Origin: Bacteroides faecis MAJ27
GTDB taxonomy: Bacteria; Bacteroidota; Bacteroidia; Bacteroidales; Bacteroidaceae
NCBI RefSeq assembly: GCF_900106755.1
Contig: NZ_FNNN01000028.1
Span: forward strand, 1 to 64,000
Direction of reading: 5' to 3'
Length of the DNA: 64,000 nt
Each line of letters starts with the position of its first letter. The stretch's first letter is position 1. The translations under genes and the position numbers were made by a program. Under the pieces are notes generated by a model that did not search any database, had not been told where the DNA came from, and was given only the letters and a program-made list of their open reading frames with translations. This document shows, piece after piece, positions 1 through 9,449 of this stretch.

Positions 1-39
1 CATTAAATCTGATTTTTACAAAGTTAATACATAAATAAA

Positions 40-67
40 AAAACTACGAGAAAAATCCCGTAGTTTT
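40..67 (-). terminator. Intrinsic terminator after miaA
   Basis: A perfect 9-bp stem (AAAACTACG at 40-48, CGTAGTTTT at 59-67) with a 10-nt loop. Read on the minus strand it is followed directly by a T-rich run, so it would end the transcript coming from miaA. Confidence 0.75.
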
Positions 68-109
68 CTATTTACACAATCAGATGGATAGTCCCAACTG
101 AAATAGTTT

Positions 110-1018
110 TTATTTCATAGTGTCTTTTTCCATGCGGAGGTACTCAAGTATCTCCGTTTCTTGTTCTGGATGAAACCAGCGTATTTCTTCATCCCTTTTG
201 AACCACGTCATCTGTTTACGTGAATAAATGCGTGAATTTTGCTTTATCTTTTCGATAGCAAAAGAAAGCTCCCATTCCCCGTCCAGGTATTTGAACAGTT
301 CTTTATACCCTACCGTATTGAGAGAGTTTAAATGCCGGTAAGGAAGTACGGAACGTACTTCGTCCAGTAATCCTTCTTCCATCATCTGGTCTACACGGCG
401 GTTAATGCGATCATAGAGTTCCTCCCGGTCGCGGGTCAGTCCGACCTTAAGGATACGGAAGGGACGTTGTTTTTTCTGTTGGGTACGGAAAGATGTATAT
501 GTCTTTCCAGTCATATAGCAAATCTCCAGTGCATGAATCACACGCTTGGGGTTTTTCAAGTCTACTATACGATAATATTCCGGATCTAATAAGCGTAGTT
601 CTGAGCAAAGTTGTTCCAGTCCTTCTTCCTCATACTTTTGTAGCATTACCTGACGCGTCTCCGCATCAACGGTGGGAATGTCATCAATGCCCTTGCAAAT
701 GGCATCTACGTACATCATAGATCCACCTGTCAGTACTACTACCTCATGTTTTGTGAATAATTGACGAAGGATTTCCATAGCTTCCTGCTCATATTGAGCG
801 GCACTGTAATAATCGGTGAGATGGAGAGTACCTACCAGGTAATGAGGTACACGTTTTAATTGATCTGGGGTAGGAGCCGCTGTTCCTATTTTTAGTTCAG
901 CATAAAGTTGTCTTGAATCAGCAGAGACAATGCTGGTGTGAAAGCTTTCTGCCAGTCGCAGGCTTAATTCTGTTTTTCCTACTCCTGTAGGTCCGATTAA
1001 AACGATGAGAGTGGGCAT
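110..1018 (-). CDS. miaA: tRNA dimethylallyltransferase MiaA
   Basis: Transfers a dimethylallyl group to the N6 of A37 in tRNAs that read codons starting with U; it acts in the cytoplasm. The 302-residue length is normal for the family. Visible marks are the P-loop GPTGVGKT at residues 9-16, the DSRQ motif around residues 34-37 and the GGSMMYVDA stretch typical of IPP transferases. It is the last gene of the minus-strand block here and is followed by a hairpin terminator at 40-67. A 127-bp spacer with repeats separates it from the gene at 1146. Identification is firm; some Bacteroides carry a second MiaA paralogue, which cannot be judged from this window. Confidence 0.95.
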   Translation of the reverse strand: MPTLIVLIGPTGVGKTELSLRLAESFHTSIVSADSRQLYAELKIGTAAPTPDQLKRVPHYLVGTLHLTDYYSAAQYEQEAMEILRQLFTKHEVVVLTGGSMMYVDAICKGIDDIPTVDAETRQVMLQKYEEEGLEQLCSELRLLDPEYYRIVDLKNPKRVIHALEICYMTGKTYTSFRTQQKKQRPFRILKVGLTRDREELYDRINRRVDQMMEEGLLDEVRSVLPYRHLNSLNTVGYKELFKYLDGEWELSFAIEKIKQNSRIYSRKQMTWFKRDEEIRWFHPEQETEILEYLRMEKDTMK

Positions 1019-1020
1019 GG

Positions 1021-1148
1021 ATTAATTGACAATTGATAATTGACAACTGACAATTGACAGGTGATAAGTGACTGGACAACTAATTTTTATTGTTATTCTT
1101 AGTGTGCAGCCAATTGTCAACTGTCAATTGTCAACTGTCAATTAATTA
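1021..1148. repeat. Intergenic inverted and tandem TTGACAATTG-like repeats
   Basis: The spacer between miaA and the next gene is made of short tandem variants of 'ttgacaattgacaac'. The left arm (1021-1060) and right arm (1111-1148) are near-complementary over about 38 bases, so the RNA could form one long imperfect hairpin. It lies in the transcribed region upstream of miaA. I see no coding sequence in it. Confidence 0.7.
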
Positions 1149-1700
1149 GAATTTCTCTTCTTCGTAGGAGCTGCTTGCGTTACCGCCTATGTCGAATCCT
1201 TCCTGATCAAAATCTTCCATATCGAAATCTTGATCACCATAGAAGTTTTCGTCCAGATCGAGTGAGCTACTTGCGGCAGCCATTTCTTCAAAGTCTATCG
1301 TTTGTTTCGGAGCATCACCCGATTTTTTGGTACATTTGGCACCGGTCATCTCTTTTCCGGTGATGATTTCAGACAATTCGATGAAGAAACAACGCTCTGT
1401 CATGTAGTCGAATACATACAACAGTTTTTGCTTTTCATCCTCTACCAGTTCGCTGATAATAGTGTCTTTCATTACCCAACTATCCATTTCCGGATTGTCG
1501 TCCATTTCTTCTAAAGTAATTTCTTTTTCTTTTTCCCAGTCATCATCACAGATGAAGAAAGAAGTCATCTGGTCGTTTGTGTACCCTACTGATTTCAGTA
1601 TTGCTTCATGGAAGTCAAAGAATGTAGCTTCCGGATCAATTTGTATTTCTCTGACAAAATCGTCAACTTCATCAGATATGATAGTAAATCTGTATATCAT
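1146..1700 (-). CDS. pRiA4b ORF-3-like (IS1096 passenger-like) protein
   Basis: A 184-residue soluble acidic protein. The N-terminal 140 residues, with 'FDFHEAILKSVGYTNDQMTSFFICDDDWEK' split across 28-60, resemble the plasmid pRiA4b ORF-3 family (also called IS1096 passenger TnpR-like), whose biochemical role is unknown. The last 45 residues are very rich in Asp, Glu and Phe and look disordered. There is no transposase nearby and the gene sits in a housekeeping operon between miaA and lpxA, 21 bp from lpxA, so it is a resident gene rather than mobile cargo. Family assignment is from sequence pattern; the function is unknown. Confidence 0.75.
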   Translation of the reverse strand: MIYRFTIISDEVDDFVREIQIDPEATFFDFHEAILKSVGYTNDQMTSFFICDDDWEKEKEITLEEMDDNPEMDSWVMKDTIISELVEDEKQKLLYVFDYMTERCFFIELSEIITGKEMTGAKCTKKSGDAPKQTIDFEEMAAASSSLDLDENFYGDQDFDMEDFDQEGFDIGGNASSSYEEEKF

Positions 1701-1721
1701 AATATGACTATTTTGAACTGT

Positions 1722-2489
1722 TTATTTAATAATACCACGTTCTGAATTACGGATAAAGTTAATAATATAGTCTATTTCCGGACTAGATTCAACTTCATCT
1801 TCAATTTTTTTCAATGCATCTGTCGTATTCAATCCACTTTGGTAAATGATACGATAGGCATTGTGGATACTTTCAATCACTTCATTGGAAAAACCACGGC
1901 GACGAAGCCCGATGATATTGATTCCACTGAAAGCGATAGGCTCGCGTCCTGCAATGATGTAAGGGGGAATATCTTTACTGAACCGGCATCCGCCCTGAAT
2001 CATTACATGGCTGCCTACATGGCAAAACTGATGCATTAATACATTGGCACTGATAATAGCATTGTCGTCAATAACGATTTCACCTGCCATCTTGGTAGAG
2101 TTGCCGATAATACATCCGTTACCGATCAGTGCATCGTGTGCTACATGCACTCCTTCCATTAATAAGTTGTTGCTTCCTACAATGGTACGCCCTTTAGCTG
2201 CCGTACCACGGTTGACTGTAACATTCTCACGAATCAGATTATTGTCTCCGATCTCAGCAGTTGATTCTTCTCCACGAAACTTGAGGTCTTGTGGAACTGC
2301 TCCGATGACAGCACCCGGAAAGATCGTATTTCCATTGCCAATACGCGAACCATACAAGATGTTCGCATTAGCCATAATCTTATTATTATCGCCAATAACT
2401 ACGTTTTTATCAATAAATACAAAAGGCGCAATTTCTACATTTTCTCCGATTTTAGCTTCGGGATGAATATACGCTAGAGGACTTACCAT
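1722..2489 (-). CDS. lpxA: UDP-N-acetylglucosamine acyltransferase LpxA
   Basis: Catalyses the first step of lipid A synthesis, transfer of a 3-hydroxyacyl chain from ACP to UDP-GlcNAc, in the cytoplasm. The 255 residues begin 'MVSPLAYIHPEAKIGENVEIAPFVFID' and contain regular hexapeptide repeats of a left-handed beta helix followed by a helical C-terminal part. The motif 'GVHVAHDALIGN' holds the expected catalytic His. It lies 15 bp downstream of the lpxC-fabZ fusion and is clearly cotranscribed with it and lpxD, giving the compact order lpxD, lpxC-fabZ, lpxA. Confidence 0.95.
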   Translation of the reverse strand: MVSPLAYIHPEAKIGENVEIAPFVFIDKNVVIGDNNKIMANANILYGSRIGNGNTIFPGAVIGAVPQDLKFRGEESTAEIGDNNLIRENVTVNRGTAAKGRTIVGSNNLLMEGVHVAHDALIGNGCIIGNSTKMAGEIVIDDNAIISANVLMHQFCHVGSHVMIQGGCRFSKDIPPYIIAGREPIAFSGINIIGLRRRGFSNEVIESIHNAYRIIYQSGLNTTDALKKIEDEVESSPEIDYIINFIRNSERGIIK

Positions 2490-2504
2490 GTCTTTAGTTT
2501 GGGT

Positions 2505-3890
2505 TTATTTATTTTTTACTATTTGTGCCATGAATTCTGCTTCACAAACAACTTTTTCGCCGACGAATGCATAACCTTTCATTGTAGAGATGCCACGACG
2601 GATCGGAGCTAGTAATTCTACACGGAAAAGCAGTGTATCTCCCGGTACTACTTTCTGGCGGAACTTCACACCGTCTATTTTCATGAAATAGGTGGAATAG
2701 CGTTCCGGTTCGTCAACAGAATTGAGAACGAGCAAACCGCCCACCTGTGCCATTGCCTCTACCTGAAGTACGCCCGGCATCACTGGTTCCTGTGGGAAAT
2801 GTCCCTGAAAGAAAGGCTCGTTTGCTGTGATATTTTTGATGCCTACTATATAGCTGGCACCCATTTCAATTACTTTGTCTACCAATTGAAAAGGATAACG
2901 GTGCGGCAGCAGTTCGCGGATACGGTTCACGTCCATCACCGGTTCGCGGTTGCAGTCATAGGTCGGTGCCTGAATTTCGTGCAGACGAATCTCTTTCCGC
3001 ATCTGGCGTGCAAACTTATTGTTGATCGTGTGACCGGGGCGGGTGGCGATGATGCGGCCTTTTATCGGTTTACCAATCAAAGCAAGATCACCGATAACGT
3101 CCAGTAGTTTGTGACGGGCACATTCGTTCGGCCAAACCAATGGCTTGTGATTAATGTAGCCCAACTGGTCTGCGTCCATGTGAGGAACTCCCATTACGTC
3201 AGCCAGTTTATCATAACTCTCCTGTGACATTTTGCGCTCGTAAATAACGATCGCATTGTCCAGGTCTCCACCTTTAATGAGGCCGGCAGAGAGAAGCGGC
3301 TCTATTTCGCGAACAAAGACGAAAGTACGGCTGGCAGCCACTTCGTCTTTGAATTTATGCATATCCTCAAGCGTTGCAAACTGGTTAGGAATAATGGTTG
3401 AATCATAGGAAACCAGTACGTTCAGACTAAAATTCTCGTCCGGTAGTACGATGATAGAAGACCCTGTTGATTCATCCCGGAATTCAATTTTAGATTTGAT
3501 GATATAAAAATCCTTGACAGCACTTTGCTCTTCTGTTCCTACACGCTCTATTTCTTGTACGTAATATTGTGCACTACCGTCCAAAATCGGAAATTCCGGA
3601 CCATTCACCTGGATGAGGCAGTTATCGATGCCCAATGCATAAAGGGCTGCCATACCATGCTCTACAGTGCTTACTTTGACTCCGTTCTTCGACAATACTG
3701 TGCCACGGGTTGTTTCCGTCACATTGTCGGCTACTGCATCGATAGTTGGTTGTCCTTCCACGTCAATACGCTGGATTTTGTATCCGTGATTGTCCGGGGC
3801 AGGATTAAAAGTTACAGTGAGATCAAGTCCAGTGTGAAGACCTTTCCCGCTCAGTGAAAAGCTATCTTTCAGCGTTTTTTGTTTCAGCAT
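2505..3890 (-). CDS. lpxC-fabZ: Bifunctional LpxC deacetylase / FabZ dehydratase
   Basis: A 461-residue fusion. Residues 1 to about 305 are LpxC, the zinc enzyme that deacetylates UDP-3-O-acyl-GlcNAc and commits the cell to lipid A; 'SSTVEHGMAAL'-type and 'ARHKLLDVIGDLALIG' motifs carry metal and catalytic residues. Residues about 320-461 are FabZ, the 3-hydroxyacyl-ACP dehydratase, with 'LLPHRYPFQLVDKV' and the hot-dog active site 'GHFPQEPVMPGVLQVEAMAQ'. Such fusions are known across Bacteroidetes. Linking them may balance 3-hydroxyacyl-ACP use between lipid A and phospholipid synthesis, which is inference. It sits 11 bp downstream of lpxD. Confidence 0.96.
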   Translation of the reverse strand: MLKQKTLKDSFSLSGKGLHTGLDLTVTFNPAPDNHGYKIQRIDVEGQPTIDAVADNVTETTRGTVLSKNGVKVSTVEHGMAALYALGIDNCLIQVNGPEFPILDGSAQYYVQEIERVGTEEQSAVKDFYIIKSKIEFRDESTGSSIIVLPDENFSLNVLVSYDSTIIPNQFATLEDMHKFKDEVAASRTFVFVREIEPLLSAGLIKGGDLDNAIVIYERKMSQESYDKLADVMGVPHMDADQLGYINHKPLVWPNECARHKLLDVIGDLALIGKPIKGRIIATRPGHTINNKFARQMRKEIRLHEIQAPTYDCNREPVMDVNRIRELLPHRYPFQLVDKVIEMGASYIVGIKNITANEPFFQGHFPQEPVMPGVLQVEAMAQVGGLLVLNSVDEPERYSTYFMKIDGVKFRQKVVPGDTLLFRVELLAPIRRGISTMKGYAFVGEKVVCEAEFMAQIVKNK

Positions 3891-3901
3891 TGGTTACTTA
3901 T

Positions 3902-4942
3902 TTACTTATTTAATAGTTGTTTTAATTCTTCTACTTCTTTGCGCAGATTGCGTAGTTCTTTTTGCATATCCGGCAAATTCTTAGCTACAACAGCAGCTTT
4001 AAAGTAAGTTTTCGGTTCTGTGGGAGGAGTTCCGATCAGTACGCTGTCTGCTTTGATACTGCTTGGTACGCCTGATTGTGCTCCCAGATTGACCCGGTCG
4101 CCGATATTAATGTGTCCGGCAATACCTACCTGACCACCAAACATACACCATTCTCCTATTTTGGTAGAACCTGCTATACCGACTTGTGCCGCCATTACTG
4201 TATGTGAGCCGACTTCGTCGTTATGGGCAATCTGTACCAGATTATCTATTTTAGCACCGCTATGTACAATCGTAGCTCCCATAGTAGCACGATCTACACA
4301 GGTGTTGGCACCTATATCCACTTTATCTTCCAGAATCACAATTCCGATTTGCGGAATCTTATCGTATCCGTTCGGGGTAGGAGCGAAGCCGAATCCATCG
4401 GCGCCGATTACTGCACCTGAATGCAGGATACATTCGTTACCGATGCGGCAGTCATGATAAACATTTACATTTGAGTAAAGAAGGCAACCGTTGCCTATCT
4501 TCACACCGTCTCCAACGAAAGTATGAGGGTAAATTTGGGTATTATCTCCGATAATGACGTTTTCACCGATATAGGCGAAGGCACCGATATATACGTTCTC
4601 GCCAATTTTAGCACTGGGGGCAATAAAAGCCAGTGAATCGATACCTTGTTTCTTGGGTTTGCTCATTTCATAGAGATTGAGCAGCTTCGCCAGGCTTTCA
4701 TAAGCATTGTCTACTTTGATCAGAGTAGCATGAATCTCATGCTCAGGGACAAAATCTTTATTAACTAATACAATGCTTGATTGTGTCTCGTAGATATAAG
4801 GCGTATATTTAGGGTTCGACAGGAAAGAAATAGCTCCGGGCATTCCCTCTTCTATTTTAGCGAATGTGTGTACCGTTGCGTTTTCATCTCCAATGATTTC
4901 CCCTTGGATAAATGCTGCAATTTGCTTAGCCGAGAACTCCAT
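3902..4942 (-). CDS. lpxD: UDP-3-O-acylglucosamine N-acyltransferase LpxD
   Basis: Adds the second 3-hydroxyacyl chain to the glucosamine in lipid A synthesis. The 346 residues have an N-terminal UDP-binding domain (about 1-100), a long hexapeptide-repeat beta helix (about 105-310) and a C-terminal coiled segment 'KELRNLRKEVEELKQLL'. The stretch 'GFGFAPTPNGYDKIPQIG' is typical of LpxD. It is the first of the three lpx genes and is 81 bp downstream of the HD-domain gene. No clear promoter was seen in that gap, so readthrough from upstream is likely. Confidence 0.95.
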   Translation of the reverse strand: MEFSAKQIAAFIQGEIIGDENATVHTFAKIEEGMPGAISFLSNPKYTPYIYETQSSIVLVNKDFVPEHEIHATLIKVDNAYESLAKLLNLYEMSKPKKQGIDSLAFIAPSAKIGENVYIGAFAYIGENVIIGDNTQIYPHTFVGDGVKIGNGCLLYSNVNVYHDCRIGNECILHSGAVIGADGFGFAPTPNGYDKIPQIGIVILEDKVDIGANTCVDRATMGATIVHSGAKIDNLVQIAHNDEVGSHTVMAAQVGIAGSTKIGEWCMFGGQVGIAGHINIGDRVNLGAQSGVPSSIKADSVLIGTPPTEPKTYFKAAVVAKNLPDMQKELRNLRKEVEELKQLLNK

Positions 4943-5023
4943 GTCTTTATTTTAAATTAAATTAGTTCACAAATAACGGATTTTTTTTTCAGATTTCCGT
5001 GTTATTGAATGAATATTTTATAC

Positions 5024-6253
5024 TTATCTATGCAATCTCTGGTAGCAGAGATAGTATTTCTTTACCTTTTTGGACAATAATGAGATGTTCAGCATGTCCG
5101 ATGCCTCGGCAATATTTTTGATAGTGCCGTCTTTGTAGATAATATCAATACTGTCATCTGCCGGGTCGTACATATTCTTTTCGATGCTGGGGGTAGAGAC
5201 AAAATAGTTCGCTTCGGAAAGGGTTATGCCTAGTTGTTGGCTGATTTGCAAAGTTAACTCTTTTATTCTGTCTTCGCCAATAGGTTCGGAAGAAATTTCC
5301 ACTTTAAAGATATTTCGGTTAATCATGCCCAGGCTGAGTGTGGAAAGAACTTTGTCCGGATGATTGCTCCATACTTTCAAGGCAGTCCAGATATCATTGT
5401 CATCCAATTGGATGAAATTTTCCAGACAATCGGGATTGTTATAGAACTCCGTATGATTAATGTCATTATATAGAAAGAAATGCAATGCCGGTGAGGCAAA
5501 TAATTCTACTCCCTGCGATGCCAGTTCTTTGGCACGAAGCAGCGTGCTGATAAGCATTCGTTCATAAGCTACTGATGTTTTGTGCAGGTATACCTGCCAA
5601 TACATCAGGCGGCGTGCCGTCAGGAAATTTTCGATGGAGTAGATGCCTTTGGATTCAATGACAAGTCGGTCATCGGCTACATCAAGCATCTTGATGATGC
5701 GGGCAGAGCCGATGTTTCCTTCTGTAACACCGGTATAGAAACTGTCACGGCGAAGATAATCGAGGCGGTCCATATCCAGCTGGCCGCTGACGAGTTGATG
5801 CAGGAATCGCTTCGGATATTCGTCCTTGAATATCTGGATGGCGAGACTAAGTTGCCCGTTCATCTCTTTGTTCATTCGTTCCATCAGCATCAGAGAGATT
5901 TCTTCATGAGAAACTCCCTGTACAATCGTATCCTCAAGTACATGAGAAAACGGACCATGTCCGATGTCATGCAACAGGATAGCTGCCTGTACGGCTTCTG
6001 CTTCACTGTCGAAGATAAAATTGCCTTTGGAGGTTAGCTGAGTGATCGCTTCGCTCATCAGGTAGAAAGCACCTAATGAGTGCTGGAAACGAGTATGTTG
6101 CGCGCCGGGGTATACCACTGACGAGAGACCTACCTGCTTGATGCGGGTAAGACGCTGCAAAAGGGGATGCCGTACGATGTCGTACAGTAACCCCTTTGGT
6201 ATATTGATAAATCCGAATACCGGATCGTTGATTATCTTTCTTTCGTAAGGCAT
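5024..6253 (-). CDS. HD-domain metal-dependent phosphohydrolase
   Basis: A 409-residue cytoplasmic HD protein of the dGTPase-like group. The metal site is visible as H53, H95-D96 ('LLHDIGHGPFSH'), H99 and H104, with 'HTRFQHSLGAFYLM' at 53-66 typical of dNTP triphosphohydrolase-related proteins. The substrate is not predictable from motifs; dNTPs or another nucleotide are the usual guesses. The gene lies 9 bp downstream of pyrF in the same operon as purM, prfA and pyrF, a nucleotide-flavoured context that agrees with such a role. Confidence 0.85.
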   Translation of the reverse strand: MPYERKIINDPVFGFINIPKGLLYDIVRHPLLQRLTRIKQVGLSSVVYPGAQHTRFQHSLGAFYLMSEAITQLTSKGNFIFDSEAEAVQAAILLHDIGHGPFSHVLEDTIVQGVSHEEISLMLMERMNKEMNGQLSLAIQIFKDEYPKRFLHQLVSGQLDMDRLDYLRRDSFYTGVTEGNIGSARIIKMLDVADDRLVIESKGIYSIENFLTARRLMYWQVYLHKTSVAYERMLISTLLRAKELASQGVELFASPALHFFLYNDINHTEFYNNPDCLENFIQLDDNDIWTALKVWSNHPDKVLSTLSLGMINRNIFKVEISSEPIGEDRIKELTLQISQQLGITLSEANYFVSTPSIEKNMYDPADDSIDIIYKDGTIKNIAEASDMLNISLLSKKVKKYYLCYQRLHR

Positions 6254-6262
6254 TCCTTTTCT

Positions 6263-7087
6263 TTAGAGAATCGCTTTCAGTTGATCTGCCATTTGTGCCT
6301 GTACTTCTTGTGCAGCGGTGCGGGCAGCTTCGGCAAACTTTTCTGTTTTATCAACGTAGATAATTCCACGGGAAGAATTAACAATCAAGCCGCAGGTACT
6401 GTTCATTCCGTATTTGCAAACTTCTTCAAGCGAACCACCTTGTGCTCCGACACCCGGAACAAGGAGGAAATGGTTGGGGACAATTTTGCGGATATCCTCA
6501 AAAGCGCGTCCTTGAGTAGCGCCGACTACGTACATCATACGTTCGTCATTTGCCCACTCCTGCGATTTGCGCAACACTTTTTCGAAGAGGCGTTCACCGT
6601 TTGCGTCTTCTGTCAACTGGAAGTCGTGAGAACCTTTATTGGAAGTCAATGCCAGCAAGATCACCCATTTGCCTTCGTAAGTCAGGAACGGTGTCACGCT
6701 GTCTTCACCCATATAAGGAGCTACGGTTACAGAATCTATATCCAGTTCTTCGAAGAAAGTACGGGCATACATGGCAGAAGTGTTTCCGATATCCCCACGT
6801 TTTGCATCGGCAATGATGAACTGGTCAGGATAGTTCTCCTTGATATATTTTACTGTCTTTTCAAATGCGATCCAGCCTTTAACGCCCATGCTTTCGTAAA
6901 AAGCGAGATTGGGTTTGTAGGCGATACACAAGTCGGCTGTTGCGTCGATAATCGCTTTATTGAATGCAAAAATCGGGTCTTCTTCTTTCAACAGGTGTTC
7001 AGGAATCTTCTTGATATCAGTATCAAGTCCTACGCAAAGGAATGATTTCTTGCGTTTTATGTTTTCAAATAACTGTTGTTTATTCAT
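6263..7087 (-). CDS. pyrF: Orotidine 5'-phosphate decarboxylase (type 2)
   Basis: Decarboxylates OMP to UMP, the last step of pyrimidine synthesis. At 274 residues it belongs to the longer type 2 group. The start 'FENIKRKKSFLCVGLDTD' and the catalytic 'IADAKRGDIGNTSAMYA' motif (around residues 92-108) are clear, and the phosphate-binding 'VPGVGAQGG' is near residue 213. It is 17 bp downstream of prfA and 9 bp upstream of the HD gene, in one operon. Confidence 0.95.
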   Translation of the reverse strand: MNKQQLFENIKRKKSFLCVGLDTDIKKIPEHLLKEEDPIFAFNKAIIDATADLCIAYKPNLAFYESMGVKGWIAFEKTVKYIKENYPDQFIIADAKRGDIGNTSAMYARTFFEELDIDSVTVAPYMGEDSVTPFLTYEGKWVILLALTSNKGSHDFQLTEDANGERLFEKVLRKSQEWANDERMMYVVGATQGRAFEDIRKIVPNHFLLVPGVGAQGGSLEEVCKYGMNSTCGLIVNSSRGIIYVDKTEKFAEAARTAAQEVQAQMADQLKAIL

Positions 7088-7104
7088 GTCTATACTATAA
7101 TTTT

Positions 7105-8217
7105 TTAGAGTTCACTTTCTTTCAGACGTTCCGCGTTTTCTGCTACGATCAGATGATCGATACAATCTTGAATGTCTCCGTCCATAAAGGCGGCAAGATT
7201 ATAGATTGTATAGTTGATACGATGGTCGGTGATACGTCCTTGAGGATAGTTGTAAGTACGGATTTTGGCCGAACGGTCGCCGGTAGATACCATTGTCTTA
7301 CGTTTGGAAGCTATGTCGTCGATATACTTCTGATGCTCTTTGTCGTAGATAAAGGTACGCAGACGTGCCAGAGCACGTTCTTTGTTTTTCGGCTGGTCAC
7401 GGGTTTCGGTACATTCAATCAGAATTTCTTCTGCAATGCCTGTGTTAGGGTTCTTCCAGATATAGCGCAAGCGCACGCCGGATTCTACCTTGTTGACGTT
7501 CTGGCCGCCTGCACCACCGCTTCGGAAAGTATCCCATTTGATTTCTCCTTCGTTGATGACTACGTCAAATTCTTCAGCTTCGGGAAGCACGGCTACTGAG
7601 GCGGCGGAGGTATGTACTCGTCCCTGTGTTTCTGTAGCAGGGACACGTTGTACACGGTGTACCCCCGATTCATATTTCAATATTCCGTAGACGTTGTCTC
7701 CGGTGACACTGCAAACAATTTCTTTGTATCCTCCGGCAGTTCCTTCATTCGCGTTGGATACTTCCATTTTCCATCCTTTGGTCTCACAAAACTTGGCATA
7801 CATACGGAAAAGGTCGCCGGCAAAGATAGCGGCTTCGTCTCCCCCCGCACCGCCTCGGATTTCGAGGATTGCATTTTTGCTGTCTTGCGGATCGGCAGGA
7901 ACAAGCATCAGTTTGATTTCTTCTTCCAATACCGGAAGACGTTCCTGACTATTGTCCATCTCCTCTTTAGCCATTTCACGCATGTCGGCGTCCGACTCAT
8001 TCGACAGAATATTTTTGGCTTCTTCGATATTACCCAGCAGTTGAATATATTCTTTGCGGGCTTTCATCAAGTCATCCAGATCCTTGTATTCTTTAGTCAG
8101 TTTGACATAACGTTTCTGGTCGGCAATTACTGCCGGGTCGGTGATAAGGGTAGATATTTCTTCAAAACGGGCTACAAGTCCGTCCAATTTTTCTAATATG
8201 GTGCTGTTATCTGCCAT
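7105..8217 (-). CDS. prfA: Peptide chain release factor 1
   Basis: Ends translation at UAA and UAG. The 370 residues carry the PxT stop-recognition element in 'RVQRVPATETQGRVHTSAASVAV', which marks RF1 rather than RF2, and the GGQ loop in 'RSGGAGGQNVNKVESGVRLRY' that triggers peptide release. Unlike most RF2 genes there is no frameshift site. It begins only 3 bp downstream of the purM stop, so the two are cotranscribed and probably translationally coupled. Confidence 0.96.
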   Translation of the reverse strand: MADNSTILEKLDGLVARFEEISTLITDPAVIADQKRYVKLTKEYKDLDDLMKARKEYIQLLGNIEEAKNILSNESDADMREMAKEEMDNSQERLPVLEEEIKLMLVPADPQDSKNAILEIRGGAGGDEAAIFAGDLFRMYAKFCETKGWKMEVSNANEGTAGGYKEIVCSVTGDNVYGILKYESGVHRVQRVPATETQGRVHTSAASVAVLPEAEEFDVVINEGEIKWDTFRSGGAGGQNVNKVESGVRLRYIWKNPNTGIAEEILIECTETRDQPKNKERALARLRTFIYDKEHQKYIDDIASKRKTMVSTGDRSAKIRTYNYPQGRITDHRINYTIYNLAAFMDGDIQDCIDHLIVAENAERLKESEL

Positions 8218-8220
8218 TCT

Positions 8221-9387
8221 TTAATATCTGAATTCTCCGAACTCGCTTTTAATAATTAATTCTGTCTGGTCACATGCTTCGATACGTCCTACTATCTGTG
8301 CAGGGATACCGAATGATTCGGAAATAGCAATAACCTCTTCTGCATGTTCCGGTGACAGGTATACTTCAAGACGGTGTCCCATATTGAATACCTTGTACAT
8401 TTCTGCCCAGTCTGTGCCGCTCTGTTCCTGGATGGTCTTGAACAAAGGAGGAACGGGGAAAAGGTTGTCTTTTACTACACGGACATTTTCTACGAAATGC
8501 AGGACTTTGGTTTGCGCACCACCGGAGCAGTGAACCATACCGTGTATTTCCGGACGTAAGGCGTCAAGCAACTTTTTCACTACCGGAGCATAGGTGCGGG
8601 TAGGAGAGAGTACCAGTTTGCCTGCGTCAATTGGAGAATTCTCTACAGTATCTGTCAATTTCAATCTTCCGGAGTAGACCAGTTCTTCGGGGACAGCGGC
8701 ATCATAACTTTCCGGATATTTTTCAGCGAGGTATTTGCCGAAAACGTCGTGACGTGCACTTGTCAAGCCGTTGCTGCCCATACCGCCGTTATATTCTTTT
8801 TCATAAGTAGCCTGTCCGTAAGAGGCGAGGCCAACAATGACATCTCCCGGACGGATATTGGCATTATTGATGACGTCTGAACGTTTCATACGGCAAGTTA
8901 CGGTAGAGTCTACGATGATTGTGCGTACCAAGTCGCCGACGTCAGCAGTTTCTCCGCCGGTAGCATATACACCTACCCCCATTTCACGGAGTTCAGCCAG
9001 CAATTCGTCTGTGCCGTTGATGATAGCGGAGATTACTTCGCCGGGAATCAGCAGTTTGTTACGTCCGATAGTTGAAGAAACGAGGATGTTGTCTACGGCA
9101 CCTACACAAAGCAGGTCGTCGATATTCATAATCAATGCGTCCTGTGCAATACCTTTCCATACAGACAGGTCGCCAGTCTCTTTCCAGTACATATAGGCAA
9201 GGGAAGATTTAGTCCCGGCACCGTCGGCATGCATGATGTTGCAATATTCCGGGTCTCCACCCAGTATGTCAGGAATAATTTTGCAGAATGCTTTTGGGAA
9301 AATTCCTTTGTCGATGTTCTTGATGGCGTTGTGCACATCTTCTTTTGATGCGCTTACACCCCGCATCATGTATCGTTGATTACTCAT
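8221..9387 (-). CDS. purM: Phosphoribosylformylglycinamidine cyclo-ligase (AIR synthase)
   Basis: Closes the imidazole ring in purine synthesis (FGAM to AIR, ATP-dependent). The 388 residues have the PurM fold with 'HADGAGTKSSLAYMYWKETGDLSVW' near residues 53-77, the 'GGETADVGDLVR' nucleotide motif and 'VFNMGHRLEVY' near the C-terminus. The protein is longer than E. coli PurM and of the form seen in Bacteroidetes. It is the first gene of an operon with prfA, pyrF and the HD gene; a promoter is visible at 9419-9449. Confidence 0.92.
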   Translation of the reverse strand: MSNQRYMMRGVSASKEDVHNAIKNIDKGIFPKAFCKIIPDILGGDPEYCNIMHADGAGTKSSLAYMYWKETGDLSVWKGIAQDALIMNIDDLLCVGAVDNILVSSTIGRNKLLIPGEVISAIINGTDELLAELREMGVGVYATGGETADVGDLVRTIIVDSTVTCRMKRSDVINNANIRPGDVIVGLASYGQATYEKEYNGGMGSNGLTSARHDVFGKYLAEKYPESYDAAVPEELVYSGRLKLTDTVENSPIDAGKLVLSPTRTYAPVVKKLLDALRPEIHGMVHCSGGAQTKVLHFVENVRVVKDNLFPVPPLFKTIQEQSGTDWAEMYKVFNMGHRLEVYLSPEHAEEVIAISESFGIPAQIVGRIEACDQTELIIKSEFGEFRY

Positions 9388-9418
9388 GAGTTAAAGAATT
9401 ATTTTTTGTATACGGCTG

Positions 9419-9449
9419 CAAAAGTACTGCTTTTTTTTCGTACAGCCAA
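9419..9449 (-). promoter_or_regulatory. Promoter of the purM operon
   Basis: On the minus strand the sequence has TACTTTTG (9419-9426), an exact match to the Bacteroides -7 consensus TAnnTTTG, and a GTTGG element about 19-20 bp upstream near the -33 position. Transcription would start about 25-30 bp before the purM ATG. Confidence 0.6.

Noticed and set aside
1146..1700. Mobile element because of the 'IS1096 passenger' family name
   Set aside because: No transposase or terminal inverted repeats are present and the gene sits in a compact housekeeping operon.
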